Shown here: in pieces, positions 14,011-26,964 of the stretch
Numbering within the stretch: the first letter of the stretch is position 1
Layout of the letters: each line of letters opens with the position of its first letter
Assembly: GCA_037833965.1 (NCBI GenBank)
Contig: AP031352.1
Coordinates: 13,868,501-13,932,500 of the forward strand
Direction of reading: 5' to 3'
Length of the DNA stretch: 64,000 nt
Origin: Marchantia polymorpha subsp. ruderalis
Taxonomy: Eukaryota > Streptophyta > Marchantiopsida > Marchantiales > Marchantiaceae
Notes under the pieces: model-generated
The model's database searches: none
What the model saw: only the letters and a program-made list of their open reading frames with translations
Told to the model about the DNA's origin: nothing
Program-made: the position numbers and the translations under genes

Positions 14011-14650
14011 AAATAATTAAGCTTGTAAAAAACTACTACTAGTCAAGAGCTAAAACATAGACTGCAAACCAACTTTATTTTTTCTGTGTTAACTTTTGTG
14101 AATTCTTTTGTGAGTTTTACAAAAAAAAACATCATCAATGATGAAGTCAATTTTACTTTATATTGATTAAAACTAATGAGTGTTATTCTAAAAACATATT
14201 ATATGTACAATATTTAGATGACATATTAAATGATTATGAAGTTGAACTCTACATATAAACAAAATCTAGAAATGAAGGTATACAAAAGATTGATATGTTA
14301 TGAGATCATGTGTATTATATAGTAATAATGATTTATTATTTTATTCAAAATCATCAAAAAAATCTATATCATAGATTATCAAATTGATTCAATTTAGCTT
14401 CTCCTTGTTAGTTGTAACTTAAGTCTAATGATTATCCAGATTATCCAAGTTTAATAGTTACTGCATCATACTACATAGCAAGGCAAGATGTAATTATTCC
14501 ATAAAATTGTTTCTATATTTTCAGTAAATTTTTATAATCTAGTGGACCTAACCAAAGTCAAATCACATATATTTCAGATTTGAATATGTGTACATTTGAT
14601 GTTTGGGTTTGAGGTTTTTTTTCTTTTGCTTTTTTTGTGATTTTTTGGCC

Positions 14651-14680
14651 AATATCTTTACACAATAGTGTAAAGATATT
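14651..14680. repeat. Inverted repeat, 13-bp stem and 4-nt loop
   Basis: AATATCTTTACAC and GTGTAAAGATATT flank the loop AATA. The match is perfect inside an AT-rich block, but both arms are more specific than plain A/T runs. Function unknown. Confidence 0.8.
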
Positions 14681-15339
14681 GATTATGAAGGGATATAGAT
14701 TAATTTATTCATATATTAGATCATGACATCAAAATTGAACATTGTTATTTACAATGCATTGATTTTTTAAAATAATTTAAATAAAATTTTATAATTTCAT
14801 TTTTTTATAATAAATTAAAATAATATTTATTTATAAATAGTATGCAATTTTTTATTTTTGAAAAAACGTATTGACTAATTAGGCTTTAAAAAAAGTTGAT
14901 GATTATACAAACTAAAATATAATCCAACAAATAAAAATAAAAATTATTTTCAAAACCAAGTTAATGACTTAGGTTTTAACAAAAAAAATTAATAATTTTT
15001 TTAAAAAGGAAAAAAGTATTTTACATGTTCATTTATATGTGCATTTATTGAAATATTTATTTGTATGTTTCAAAGAATAGTATGTAGATTTCTTAAAATC
15101 TTCATATTCATCGAAACTAGCTCATTCTCAGATAATGCAAGCTTTAATGAATTAAAAAAATCAAAAGCATATTCATGAAAATAAGAATAATGAAAAAAAT
15201 TAGTTTCATTGTTCAAATGCTGTATATAAATGAAAATCTTTAATTTTGGCCAAAATAAATTTTGACATTGATGTATTTAAATCAATAAAATCCTGTGTTC
15301 AATATGAAAATTTGGAGCAAGTAAACAAAATTTGAAAAT

Positions 15340-15730
15340 GAATGTTATATGGATTTGAAGACAAGAAAGATATTGTTGATTAAAAGCAAATATAAATAAG
15401 GTGTGCTTAATAGATTTGACATGATAAAATTGTAAGCACTTTAAATTCTTTTGGCATCATATTTCAATTTTTTTAAAAAAATATCTCATTAGTGCTATGA
15501 AGGAAAATAATATTGTCAATATTGAATGACAAGTCAGTAACAACTTCATGATTTGGATGCAATGTACTTAACATGATATTGCTTTATCTATGGCTAATGT
15601 GTGTAATTACATGTCAAATATAGAATTGTTGCATTGAAAAGCTATCAAGTTGATTTTTTATAAAAGCATTGCAATGTGCACCATGTAAGTATGGTTAAAG
15701 TTGGTAACATCTGTAATGTTAACAAATTTG
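15340..15730 (+). mobile_element. Second, shorter copia pol relic (RT to RNase H spacer)
   Basis: About 2.03 kb after the corresponding part of the first relic, the same region recurs. Nucleotides near 15395-15440 (ggtgtgcttaatagatttga...) resemble those near 13360-13400. The frame around 15570-15650 reads like MQCT, then HDIALSMANVCNYMSN and a KAIK block, which is the conserved CTRPDIA/MSNP/HWxAxK spacer of copia polyproteins. Stops interrupt it. It may be a separate insertion or part of a duplication with the first relic. Confidence 0.65.
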
Positions 15731-16459
15731 TTACTTTGTTATGTAAAATTTATAGAATATGAGTAATATTTTGAGTAAAAAAAATTGATTTTGGAATTAT
15801 TTTCATGGAAAGGAAAAATATATTTTTTGTGTAGCCCAGATATATTTGCATATCTCAAAAACTATATATTTGGAGCAACAAAATTTTTAAATTCTTTATA
15901 GATAGTACTTTTTCACTTTTTAAGTTAATTCATCTTCATGATCTTAATTTGTACTATTGGTATAATTTGTCCTATTGATAACTGTAATTCACATACAATT
16001 AACAGACAAAACCCACAAAATTTTTTGAAGAAGTGAATGATCATCGTGTAATTGTTAGACGTTTTCAATTTTTTTCTGCTTGCTGTAGATTCATAAAATT
16101 TCCATAATTCAAAAAAATCCAATTAAAACTTTGTGATCATTATTCTACTTGAAGATTTTTACATCTCTAGTATTACTCTAAATCTTCTCAAGGTTATGCA
16201 GAATAATATTTTGCTCATACTCGTTCACCATCAAAACATGATTTGTTATTTGTTGTGCTCAACTCTCATCCATCAAATACCTAACCGTTCATCAGTGTGG
16301 AACACTCCATTCTCATCTTCACCATTCAAACCCGTGATCATTCACATTATCAAACCCAGATCCCGACAACTATGAAATTTCAGAGTTCGAACTTCCACCA
16401 TGCCTTATAACAACACTTCCGGATTGTTCATTTCACCCTAAAGATGATGGGGCATTTGT

Positions 16460-17108
16460 CCAATTTTTTGGGAGAGATTTGCTTGATGGTACCCCTTCGG
16501 AAAGTAATTTACTTGATGGGAACCCTCAGGTTTTGTTTTACCCGATGTGACCCTAACGACGGTGTGCCGTCAGACATAGTTCTTGTAACTACGATTACTA
16601 CTAGCTACAATGCGGGGATTACAATCAGAGATCAATCCCTGATTATAATTTCTGGTGGATTATCACAGAGACAAAGATCGACTTTGCTCGAAGTGCAATT
16701 TGTTGTGCTTCAATTCTTCGTGGATTTCTCTGTTGCCTCCCACCTGCACTCTCCTTCCGTAACCCTGCGTATGCGACGAGAAGCTCATACCGGAAAGTGG
16801 TATGAGCTCAAGTCTCGCGATCACCAAAATCTGGTGAACAAATAAACTCCGGATGAACATTTTGCTCGTCTCCTGGGTGAATGGTCGGATACAGAATGAC
16901 AACATAAAAACAAGTGAGTGTGATGGAGCGCAAAGTACACTCTGTCCGCGGGTGCGATTGACTCGTTGCACTCTCTCTAGTTGTTATAAGAACATGGGTA
17001 ACGGTGCATCTTTCATGGGGTACCATCGTGTAAAATGAAACCTGAAGGTTCACATCAAGCAAATTAATCTTCTCAAGGGTACCATCAAGCAAATCTCTCA
17101 ATTTTTTG
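16460..17108. mobile_element. Element with ~130-bp terminal inverted arms (MITE or MULE-like)
   Basis: The left arm (16460-16590) and the reverse complement of the right arm (16975-17108) share GAGAGATTTGCTTGATGGTA, AATTT(A/G)CTTGATG, GGTTT-TTTTACxCGATG and TTCTTxTAAC blocks in the same order. Each arm contains about 30-bp sub-repeats (TTTGCTTGATGGTACCC, then TTTACTTGATGGGAACCC, then TTTACCCGATG). The inner ~385 bp has only small open frames (16663-16971 on minus) with no transposase motif, so the element is non-autonomous. Long arms suggest a Mutator-like or foldback element; no target duplication could be confirmed by eye. Confidence 0.7.
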
Positions 17109-19590
17109 GTGCGGATCTATCATAAATCTAGGTACGTTGTTTGCTACTCCCTTATGTAACTAGAGGTAAACGTCTTCATCCGAGAGGACAAGCCTTTTCA
17201 AACACGGGCATCCGCAGACGTAATCACACATGTCCTGGCGAAAGGGTTGGAGAGGAACCCCCAGGCCTAAGCGTTCATAACAGATTCAAACTCTCCAAAC
17301 AAAATAAAGGAACAATTTCGGCTCCTAGTACAGAGCACGAGATCTAATCATTATATTCCGACTCTTTATGCATCATATATACTCGTTAGGTCCAATCACA
17401 TGTTGACCTTCGGGTTCAAAGTGGTTCAGGAATCAAGACTATGGCATAGGCCGTGACATCCGTCTTAGGCAACCTACGGGTTTGCATAATAGAATACTTC
17501 CGGAAAGTCATAATCGTCGAGGGATAAGGATCGCCATCTGGAATCGGAACCGTGTGTTGGAAGCTGAGCCCCAGCCCCAGGATCCAGACAGAGAAAGAAG
17601 GCGAGAGCGCAGCGCATTCACAACCACGTAAGCGCGTGTCTTCCGAACCAAGTCAACATAACACCGCAGAACACAACCGGCTGGGAAATGTGGTGACGAC
17701 TGACCGCGAAAGATAATGGTCAAGTTCAGCGGCTCCGTTGGCACGTACGAATGGGTCTGCGAGATCGACGGCATGCTGTTGCCAACATAGTGTCCGAAGT
17801 ACAGTTGTGTAAGAACCGGAGTTAGAAACAACGTGGTAAAGGGCGGAGGGAAGTCAATGTACAGCGACCGGAGGAGACGTACATGGTTCGAGGGATGTGC
17901 AGACATCTGTGAGCAGGAGTGACGTACGTGAGCGGCCTTTGCCATCATGAAATGGATTGTCACCGAGAACTCTGTGGTTCTTCTCTTTCCGTCAAAGGGC
18001 GGAGGAAAGCAACATATGTGGCCATGAGACGGACGGCCCTACTTTCCCTCCGTTTCTTTCTCTTTATCGACACTAAATTGATGCTTGTTCCCAAGAGTCG
18101 GGCCCCCGAAATCACTCTTCTGCAACAGCCGAGCAGGATTTGACATGATTAGCGTTTTGGCGGGTCTTGCGAACATGTTCTTCCAACAATTTGACGGAGG
18201 GAGGTCCTCTGTCATCCCAGTAGTACACGTGTTCGACCTTCGACTATTCTGCCCTCCGTCCGATGGTGGAAAATATGTGGCTCAGACTGGCACTCTCCTA
18301 CTCCTCCAATACTGCCTTCTTCTTATCGACGCACGCACGTCCTCTTGAGTGTGTCCGAAGAGGAACGCCTCGCCTCATTCACTCACTTCGAATTCCGCCT
18401 CAACAGTCGACGAGACCGACTGTTTCGTCTCCTTCATTTGTGGCTCACAACATTCCCCTTTTGCTTCATTCACCCTCATGCGTCCAAAGGACATTTGCGC
18501 CTATTGGCCGGTGCAGATAGCACCTTCCACCCGACGGTCGTTGGCTTGGGCCCTGGGCCCGGGCCAGCAACAAAACCTTGTACATCTATTCGCCAAGCAA
18601 GTCGTGCTTTGCTTTGAAAATGCTCTCCTTCTCCATAGTATCAACACTTTCATTCGAATTTAGGGATGTGCGCGATCAGCGGTATGTGATCTCCGAGAGA
18701 AGTGGAGCTCAGACGATAAAACCACTGGGTTATCTATCTTCGAGTTGACACGATACGCCTGAAAACAATTGACCTTGGATCTATCGTTTGAGTACTTACT
18801 CGCATTTCCGTGATGTTATGTATCCAAGTCCAGTTCGAAGCTTGGATGTATTTTTATAAGAAGTTATAAAGTATTGTTTTGATCCAAACATTAACATTGT
18901 TTTCATAAAAATTTTTCTCACTTAAGTTGATATCTTCATTGTATTTCAATGAACTGAATATTCAAGATATGGAGATTTTGTTTTCCCCATCCTGAGTTTC
19001 TTTCCACATCTTTGCAATTATCATTGATTTAATTTTGGTAATCATATCCGCATGAAGTTTTTTACATCCAGTCCTATAACGAACATACGGTATGCTACAT
19101 ACCCCATCATATATTTGTAAATAAACTGACCCTTGTACAATAGAAGAGTATGATCAAATCCGTGCCTCCAGTTGAAACGACAGGAAACTCAAATTGCTTC
19201 ATTCATCATAGCACAACAGATTTTTCTCAGGCAGTTTAGATGTGGCTGCTCTGACCAAACCAGACCAGACCAGACCAGGCCAGGCGGGTCAAGACTCACG
19301 CCCTGGTGGCACTAATGGCCCTTGAATCATGGTTACTTCCGCCATGGGATGCCGTCATCACGCCTGCCTTTCATCTGATGCGGGGCAGGGAGGCACACTC
19401 TGGCTGGAAGGTCTCTCTGTATGCATCGATCGCGGTCCGAGTATAAAATAATTCCGAGCTGATGACATGGACAGGATATAATCTCGGATGGTTTGTGGAA
19501 TGTTGTACTGTTCTGTACCAGGTAGAGTTTCCTTCGTGCCGCCTACATGACTGTAGTCACAAACCAGGAGATGCATGGATGGAAGTCAAC
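17109..19590. other. Intergenic region; no recognisable gene
   Basis: Mixed-composition sequence with several overlapping open frames of 60-150 codons on both strands (for example 17508-17963 minus and 18349-18663 plus). None has a known domain or a convincing splice continuation. A short similar segment (aaagggcggagg-aag) occurs near 17836 and 17994. Near 19254-19280 a CCAGA-type pentamer is repeated in tandem. Confidence 0.4.
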
Positions 19591-20732
19591 TATGGAACGG
19601 ATTTGCAATTGGGCAGGGCGGGCACCCCCCTGCCCCGCCCCATCCCATGAGCCGCGATGGCATGTGATGGTCTCGCCTGGCCGGTCCCGGCCGTGGGGGA
19701 TGAGCGAGCGCTGTGCATCGATCGCTGCACGGTGCGCTCTCCGCTCCACCGGTCACCGAAAGCGCTCGCGAGCTCCTTCGGCCGCCGGCCTCGTCACCAA
19801 ATTCGACCGTCGACAGCGACGGGCGATGCGTGGATTTCCGCGGAGGCGGAGGCGGACGGAACCTCGGCTGGCCCAATAGGACGAACTGACCTCGCGTCAA
19901 ACCAGGGTGGGACCCACGGGGTCGCGATCCGGCCAGTGGGCGGGACTCGACTCGACGCGACGCGAGGTCATAGGGCTGGCCGGATGGATCGAAGCGAAAG
20001 CGTGACGGGCGAGAGGCGAGGCCCGCGACGTCGTCCGGGAAGGAGTCGACGGGACGGGACGGCGACCACGACAGAGGAGGCGAAAGGAAGGAAGGCAGGC
20101 TGGCCGGATGGATGGGGAGGGGGCGACATGGCATGACATGTGATGGGGCCCCGGCGGACGGGCGCTACCCTAGGGTATGACGAGGCGGAGCCCCGTTTGG
20201 CTCGTTCGTCCCACGACAGGAGTTAACGCGGCGTGTCAGTCGTGAGGAGGGGAGGTCGTGCTTTCGTTGAGGGAGCGAGAGGGAGCCCTGCTTCTCGTTG
20301 CGTCTGCCTTGGCTTGTGGGAGCGAGCGAGCGAGCTCGGTTGCTTGCGCATGTGAAGGGTGGTAGGCTCGGGCCTGGGGACAAGCGGCCTTTTTCTTCTC
20401 CTCGCTGTTCCGGAGCAGAGGAGCGCGAGCGGTCAATCGCTTGCTTATCAGCTTGTTATCACCCTCAATTCAGTCTCTCTGCCGTCCCCGATATATGTAG
20501 TGCTTGGTGTGCAGTCAAAAGTGTGTTAGGCTCCGCTTCCGCCTTGCCGTGCCTGCTCGCGCTTTTTCTTGGAAGCGGTGGGCGCAATTCGGGAGAGGCG
20601 CGGGGCGGAGTTCGTTCGGGCTCGGGAGATCGACAGGTGTAGGTGTCGTCGCTGCTGCGGATTTGTTCGTGTTCTTCGAGAGCTGTGCGGCGATCGGAGT
20701 TTCTTTCGTCTTGCTGTGCGGGATCAGCGCAA
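19590..20732 (+). promoter_or_regulatory. GC-rich upstream region and 5' leader of ADF
   Basis: Composition becomes strongly GC- and CpG-rich about 1.1 kb before the ADF start, unlike the AT-rich blocks on either side of the gene island. All six frames are open for long stretches because of base composition, so the ORFs here (for example 19586-20134 minus, 19657-20136 plus) are best taken as artefacts. A CpG-rich promoter and leader for a strongly expressed actin regulator is the simplest reading. No TATA box was assigned. Confidence 0.5.
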
Positions 20733-21429
20733 TGGTAAGTGTCAGAACCCCCGATCTTGCCTCGATGGCCCCGTTGTTGGTTTCCGCCGATTTGTTGGCG
20801 TCGTGGGCCTGGTCATGCGTCCAGGCCTTGCACATCAGCCCTGTGCGTGCGGCTGATCGTCGTTTGTTCGTCATTCAGGCGAACGCCGCGTCGGGAATGG
20901 CTGTTAGTGACGAGTGCAAACTGAAGTTTATGGAACTGAAGAGGAAGAAAACTTATCGGTACATTATATTTAAAATCGACGAGAAAGCGCAACAGATTGT
21001 TGTGGAGAAGGCCGGAGGACCCGACGAAAGCTACGACGCTTTTGCTGCTTGCCTTCCAGAGAGTGACTGTAGATACGGAGTGTATGACTTCGATTTCACC
21101 ACCGAGGACAACTGCCAGAAGAGCAAGATCTTCTTCATTGCCTGGTATGTGTTTTCAAGATTCCGAGATCCCTTCATCTTTAGACGTGACCATCTTGATA
21201 TGGGCTTCATTTCGAACTCTTTGTACGTTTTAGCTGGCGGTGCCGGCCCAGGTTCATGACCACCGAGTTGCCTTTCAGGTCACCCGACACCTCACGAGTG
21301 AAGGCAAAGATGATGTACGCAAGCTCCAAGGACAGGTTCAGGAGGGAGCTCGATGGTGTTCACTATGAGCTGCAGGCTACTGATCCTACTGAGATGGACA
21401 TTGAAGTCATCAAGGAACGGGCCAACTAA
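20733..21429 (+). CDS. ADF: Actin-depolymerising factor (ADF/cofilin)
   Basis: Cytosolic and nuclear protein that severs and depolymerises F-actin and binds ADP-G-actin. Exons 20733-20735 (the ATG alone), 20879-21144 and 21279-21429 encode 139 aa, the standard plant length. The intron directly after ATG and the second intron inside the codon for W90 are the classical plant ADF positions. Visible features are Ser6 (MANAASGM), the site inhibited by phosphorylation in plant ADFs, a basic KRKK patch at 22-25, the central [20 protein letters not shown] block, and the actin-binding helix around 92-115 ([20 protein letters not shown]) with K98 and K100. All key residues are present, so it should be active. 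Single-residue exon 1 makes automated prediction error-prone, and a downstream in-frame Met8 may be miscalled as the start. Confidence 0.96.
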
Positions 21430-24400
21430 ACTGGATGGCCATCTGTATTTCGGGTCGGCGAATGGGAGTTTGTGTACTAAGTTGCACCATAACCGAATTT
21501 TTCTCCTTCCTCCCAAGTGAGGCAGTACATGTTCTACTCTGTGATTCGACAGTACATGTTGCTTGGGAAGATAGCGTGCAGATGCATCCGTTTGCAATTT
21601 GCGTAGTTTGAATATGTAGCCATGCGAGTTATTCAGGTAGGGTTGGATACGCATGTGCTGTGCCTCGATTTTTGCAGCAAAGTCAAACCAATACATTGTA
21701 TTGGGCACTGGATGTTGCGAGAAACGTTTCACAAGATTGTCACAGATCGATGAAAAGGTTGCGAGGGAAATGCCTCTGAACTCATTTGGAAAATTATGCA
21801 GTTTCTAGAGCACCCCACGAAGTACCAAACCGATTAAAATTTTCCTCCTCACATTCGTTTAGTTTGCAGTACAAATCTTCCTATGTAGGTCGATGACAGT
21901 CACACGGACATTTGAGAATTGGTGAGCTTTGACTTGACCTGGTTACACCTTCTGACCATGTTTCTGTATACTCACCACGTGAGGCTTTTTGACCGCTATG
22001 AATATATTAACTTGGATGTCTTTGACTATCAATTGTGGCGATGATGAACGGGGGAGTACCTCTCATATCTCAACGTCTTGGTCGAAGTATAAGAAGGTTT
22101 TTTACAGGCCTGCTGGATTCGACACCTCTACACAATGCTCTACAGTATCTTGATGATTTGGATTAGACTCTCCTCGGTTTCACTCTTGGCGGCCTCCTCG
22201 TTTCGTTTAGGACAGCAGGTATGCTGCCTTAGATTGGTCTCGTGAGGTAAACTCAATTTTTGTCAGGCGCATTTCGTTCTCCACACCAGGCTTGATCACA
22301 ACGTCATCGGTCATTAAGGATACTTAGTGCTCTCCATGTGATATTGGTTGTGGTCTGGACTTATTGTAAAAGGTAGAATGCCTCCTCATCTAGCTTCACA
22401 GCTTTAATGTAGCCCTGGACCGAGCAATCATGTGGAAACTTGTGGAGTACTTCAATTGTTGAAGCTATTACGCCTTTTGCCAAAGGTGCAGACGATGGCA
22501 TCTCTATATGCTCAGTGCATTACGCTTTTTTGGAATGTATACACAGTTCCATGTACAAACCTTCTTTGCTCTACGGAAGTAAAACCTGCTTGAAGAGGGC
22601 GATGTTGAGAATATTATCCTGATCTGGACTCGGTTCTGCAGGTCTGTCGTACACCTTGAGTTTAGGATATTGAATCTTGGCTCCGATCATGCCTCCTTGT
22701 CTCTTAGTGACTTGTAATTATTGCCATGTTTCGAATGCCCGAACGTCTCCTTCGCTATGTTATCTCGGCTGTACGCTCACTTTGTTTTTGTGATTGTTTC
22801 ACAATCCAAGAGGTTTGGTTCTCCCGGCAAAATCCATCACATTGAAATATCTCGTATCTTATCTTCACTTGCCCTTGACTGGACTTGCCAATCTTTAGGA
22901 AGAGTTGCACTCTCTTGATTTTTAATCTTACGTATTCCCGGATCGGTCTCCGGAGTTATGATCTATACCTTCCGGACTACTAGGACATCACCGCTTCATA
23001 GATCGGAGCAACCTGCATCCCTTTTCGGCGAGGTCCCTAGAGGGTCACTTTATCGTCCGACAGAAAAGTAATTGTTTGAACGAAGTCCGAAACTTGGAAA
23101 CGCAGAGAGATGCGTTCTACCTATGGTTGTGACAAGGTTTTTCAATGACATTATTCTGTACCCAAGACGACGAGTGAAAGTGGGCACAGCGGGATAGTTG
23201 TTGAGGTAATGTTTTGAGTCCTTTAGCACGCTGGCAGCCACAATGAACCTGGATCGAGTCAACCTCATGCTCGTGACAAACTTCGCACATGTGGCCCAAG
23301 TAACGAACTCGAACAGAATCGGAGGCGGAACCAGACGCGGAAAGCGGGAGAATCTGAAGCTGAAGTATAATGCTCTTCTAGGTGATCATCAACCCTCAGG
23401 GAATCTGTTATATGCTGGGAGTTCATCTAATAAGCGCAAACGACAGATGGGGTTGGAGAATCTGACTCCGCAATAAAGGGAAGTTTGGAGAGAGTTTGAA
23501 GTTTGCCAGAGATAATGTTTAATCTCTGCAGACCGCTCTAGATGGATATACATTCGAAGTGAACGGCTGAGGACCAATGACACAGGTGGATGGGGCTAGA
23601 CGGTGTGCCGGGAACTCTCTTTACGAGAATTACCCTGCCGCTGCACCTGTTCCCATTCTCTACCAAACCTACACATGATCCGTGAAGCACGCAACATGCC
23701 ATCCGCTTCACGCCTTCAATGTTCACAAGAGTATGTGGTAACAATGCTGATGCAAGGGCGAAGACACTAAACAGGTCGTGTAATTGCATGATTTTACGTC
23801 GAAGGAATACTTAACGAACTTAGGAAATTTGGAGTCTGGGTGCTTCTACTTCCAACATTTACATCGGTGATCAACGACGCATGCGCAGATTTGTTGGCTG
23901 GGTTCGGGACAGCTTCCATACAACTTCGGGATCATGGGCACATAGGAACTCTTCTTGTCAGGGGTGTGACGAGATCGTCAGAATCACAACTCGCCTGTAT
24001 GGACCGGAAATCGAACGATAAGAGAGAAAAACTGCTGTCCTGTAAAGACACTTCAGTTTCTAGATCAGAATGAGATGTGTGTCGAAAGAGTGTCTGCCGT
24101 CAAACGGCTTCCACTGTACAGTCTGCACGTGTGTACGGGCATGGATTCTTGAATCATCTTGATTTGGTACAAATGTGGGCTTCTTGCGTGAATCCATGGA
24201 ACAAAAGGCGAAAGGCCGGCCGCAGGGTAGTGAGCAATGTCTGTTTCAGTATCAAAAGAGCAGGTTTTGTCGCTGGTGTGAATGTGCACCGTGCGGTGTG
24301 CAGTACAATCGGATACCCACCATTCCTACAGCTTATTCCTCATCTTCTGGACGCTGCTTTGGATTGCCATTCCTACTTTTAGAAGCCAATCTGTAAACCA

Positions 24401-24440
24401 GAAAGTGTCGTTTACTTCGCGATGATATATTCCGTGTCTG
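21430..24440. other. Region between the ADF and GGT 3' ends; no recognisable gene
   Basis: ADF and GGT are convergent, so both 3' ends lie here. Plus-strand frames between about 22030 and 22920 read as short protein-like pieces broken by stops, possibly a decayed gene, but I cannot name a family. ORFs at 23243-23476 (+), 23538-23789 (-) and 24077-24382 (+) show no domain. Confidence 0.4.
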
Positions 24441-26964
24441 TTAATATCCTGCAGGATATCCATCCTTTCTGAGATCACTAACCGCTGTGAGCTTTCCGAT
24501 GAAGATACCGTTTTGGTTGTTGTATGGAACAACTGGATTAGATAAGTCGTGTAGGACAAACTGACAAACCGCCTGGCTCGAGCTTTTCAGCTCGTGGCCT
24601 CGTCGTATAAGTCCTAGTCTGGTCTTCAGTGAGACCTCTATGTGCTCGGCCCTCACATTTGTGAAGTTCTCGTAGGACACCCAATTGGGTTCAAGCTGCA
24701 TTCACGTCTCACGGATCAGTAATCAGGAAGCGAGCAACAAACCAACATCGCGTCCACGTGAGCTACGTCTGACAACAGCCCAGGCCATGACTCACCTGAT
24801 GGTGCACTCGTGGTAAAGAAACAGCTTCCAGAGGGTCCCGTCCAGCCAAATGATTCAGCAGAACTTGGGCAACCGTCGTCAAAATCTTTATACCCCCACT
24901 TCCGCCCAAAACAGCCCTCAGTTGACCCTTCTGTGGACATCGAGCACACAAAACTCGTCATCAGAATCATCTCCATGTTCGTCGACCCGCAGTTTGAGCG
25001 GTTAAGATGATCATTTGCTTCAGCTGGATGAATGGACTCCTGCCAGAGCAGCATGAGCTCGGCTGCCCACCTGCAGAACGATGGTCGGAGACATGGTGGA
25101 CAAGGGTCTCTTGTGGGGTCTGATGAAGTTCACTCGAGCAGGCGGAAGGGCATCCGTAGTGTTGTCAGTGGGGGTGGAGAAGTCATCCATCTCATTGTTC
25201 AAGATCACGCCGGTCGACACTGACAACAGCTTGGCTCCGAACGAGTAGTTGATCGTTCCCGTCATGGACACTGCATTGCGCTCTCGGTCGACGACGCACG
25301 CATGGCTCGTCCCGTGGTCTTCCACCAGGCCCCATCTGCACGCCCGGGACGAACCTCAGTCCGGGCCAGTCCTGGAGCGACAAGAGCACGCAAACTGCAA
25401 ACCAAGCCAAGCACCTGCAGTCTCACCTGCCACCATAAAACCTGGGCTCACGAGTCCTGTTGTCGTCTATGCTCATCTGCAACTCTGCTGCAAAAGCCGG
25501 TGAAAGCATGTCCTTCAGAACCGAGTTCACGTCGGCAAATGCCGGATCCGCTAAGTGCATTCTCAGTGCATATGTGTGCTTGAAAGCTTCAACTAGGCGG
25601 TGGACACCCACCGTGCCCTTCATATCACTTACGTTTCTATACGCTGCCAGGATGTTCAGAATCTGTAACACAACAAACGCTCTCGATCAGTTGGACCAGC
25701 GCTCGATCGCAGCAAACAGAAAGCTTCGACGAAATCGTGCAGCCAGCCCTCGGGCTGGAAGTAGGTGGAATTCGGGAGGGAGGAGACAAGTCGATCTCAA
25801 CATCTCAACAACATGGAGAGGTTGAGAGAAGAGCATCTTACGAGTGCTAGGCCGGCACCTCCAGATGAAGGAGGGGGCATGCCCAGAATGGTGTAGCCCC
25901 AGGTGTCAGCCACCAGAGGCTGTCGGACGATGACTTTATACTTGTTGAGATCTTGCAGAGTCAGGATTCCTCCTGCAGCCTGCACGTCTCGTGCCAGCTT
26001 CCTGCCGATCGGCCCAGCGTAGAAAACACTCGGACCGTGCTTGGCAATCTGTGATAGTGTCTTGGCGAGCTGAATCCTGTAACAAAAATCTCCTGCTTGC
26101 AACAGAGTCCCGTTGGGCGCGAACACGTCTCTCAGTCCTTTGTCTGCCAGTATCCTCGCGGAATTCACCACGATTTCATTCGCCAAGTACGGCTCCACGG
26201 CGAAACCACGAGCGCAGAGCTGAATCGATGGGTGGATCAGAGACTTCCAAGGCAGTCGGCCGTACTTCTTCCACACCATATGGAGACCAGCTATCTGACC
26301 CGGCACTCCGACGGATAATCCCCCCAACGCTTTCGCGCTTCTGTTCTTCTCGTACATGTCCTGCATCCAGAGCAGGAAGCGAATCATAACATGCTGCACT
26401 CGGCTGGAGTTGCAACGCACAGAAATTGGTTCAGAATGCGTTCACGCAGTTGCTCGTCCATACAATTGGCGGTTCGTTCGTGGAGTTGATGCTGCTGAAG
26501 GGACCTTGTTGAGACGCCTGACAACTCTCGCTCAGCTGCCACAAGGTGTCGGCGAATTCCGAAGCAGAGAGCTCGAGAAAACCCTGAAGAGTAGAGACAT
26601 GTAGACGTACCTCAGTGGCAAGGGAAGGCGCGGTCTCTCGCATGTCGTAAGCCTCGGCAGTGCCATCTGCCAAGCGAAGAAGCAGGAAATCGCCTCCACC
26701 AATTCCGCTGGCCCCGGGATTGACAACTCCTTGGCACAGAGCAACTGCGACAGCGGCATCGACCGCATGTCCACCTTTCTTCAAAACTCGCGCACCCAAA
26801 TCCGAGCAAATTCTGTGGTCCGCAGCCACAACGGCCTCGTCTGCTTCGACCATGCGCGGCCTGTCGCCTTCAGAGGCCGCTTCACGATGCGAATTTCCGC
26901 TCACCAGCAGCAGCTCGAGTGCGAGAACGAGCACGTAAACTCTGCACTTCGGACACCGCAACAT
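24441..26964 (-). CDS. GGT: Gamma-glutamyltransferase (GGT)
   Basis: N-terminal nucleophile hydrolase that removes or transfers the gamma-glutamyl group of glutathione and its conjugates, in the apoplast or vacuole. Six minus-strand exons: 26964-26611, 26360-25842, 25662-25427, 25335-25071, 24930-24796 and 24695-24441, all in phase, giving 587 aa (plant GGTs are about 570-640). The N-terminus has a hydrophobic signal or anchor (VYVLVLALELLLVSG). R109 in DMRETAP matches the glutamate carboxylate-binding Arg. T379 in EDHGTSH is the autocleavage and catalytic Thr. NNEMDDFSTP, PLSTMSPTI (S449) and GGSGG (467-471) match substrate-site loops. An in-frame ATG at 27021 would add 19 residues; the 26964 start puts the signal sequence at the N-terminus and is preferred. 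Apoplastic or vacuolar location cannot be decided. Confidence 0.95.

Larger units (their letters stand above)
8950..16380. repeat. AT-rich, transposon-decayed block
   Basis: Composition shifts abruptly near 8950 to long runs of A and T with few GC-rich words. It shifts back near 16400. Open frames are short and lack domains except for the decayed copia segments annotated separately. The block contains a 13-bp-stem hairpin at 14651-14680. It looks like old retrotransposon sequence eroded by C-to-T mutation. Confidence 0.6.

Noticed and set aside
19586..20139. Long overlapping ORFs on both strands before ADF (182 and 159 codons)
   Set aside because: The sequence is strongly GC-rich, so stops are rare in several frames at once; no domain is visible.
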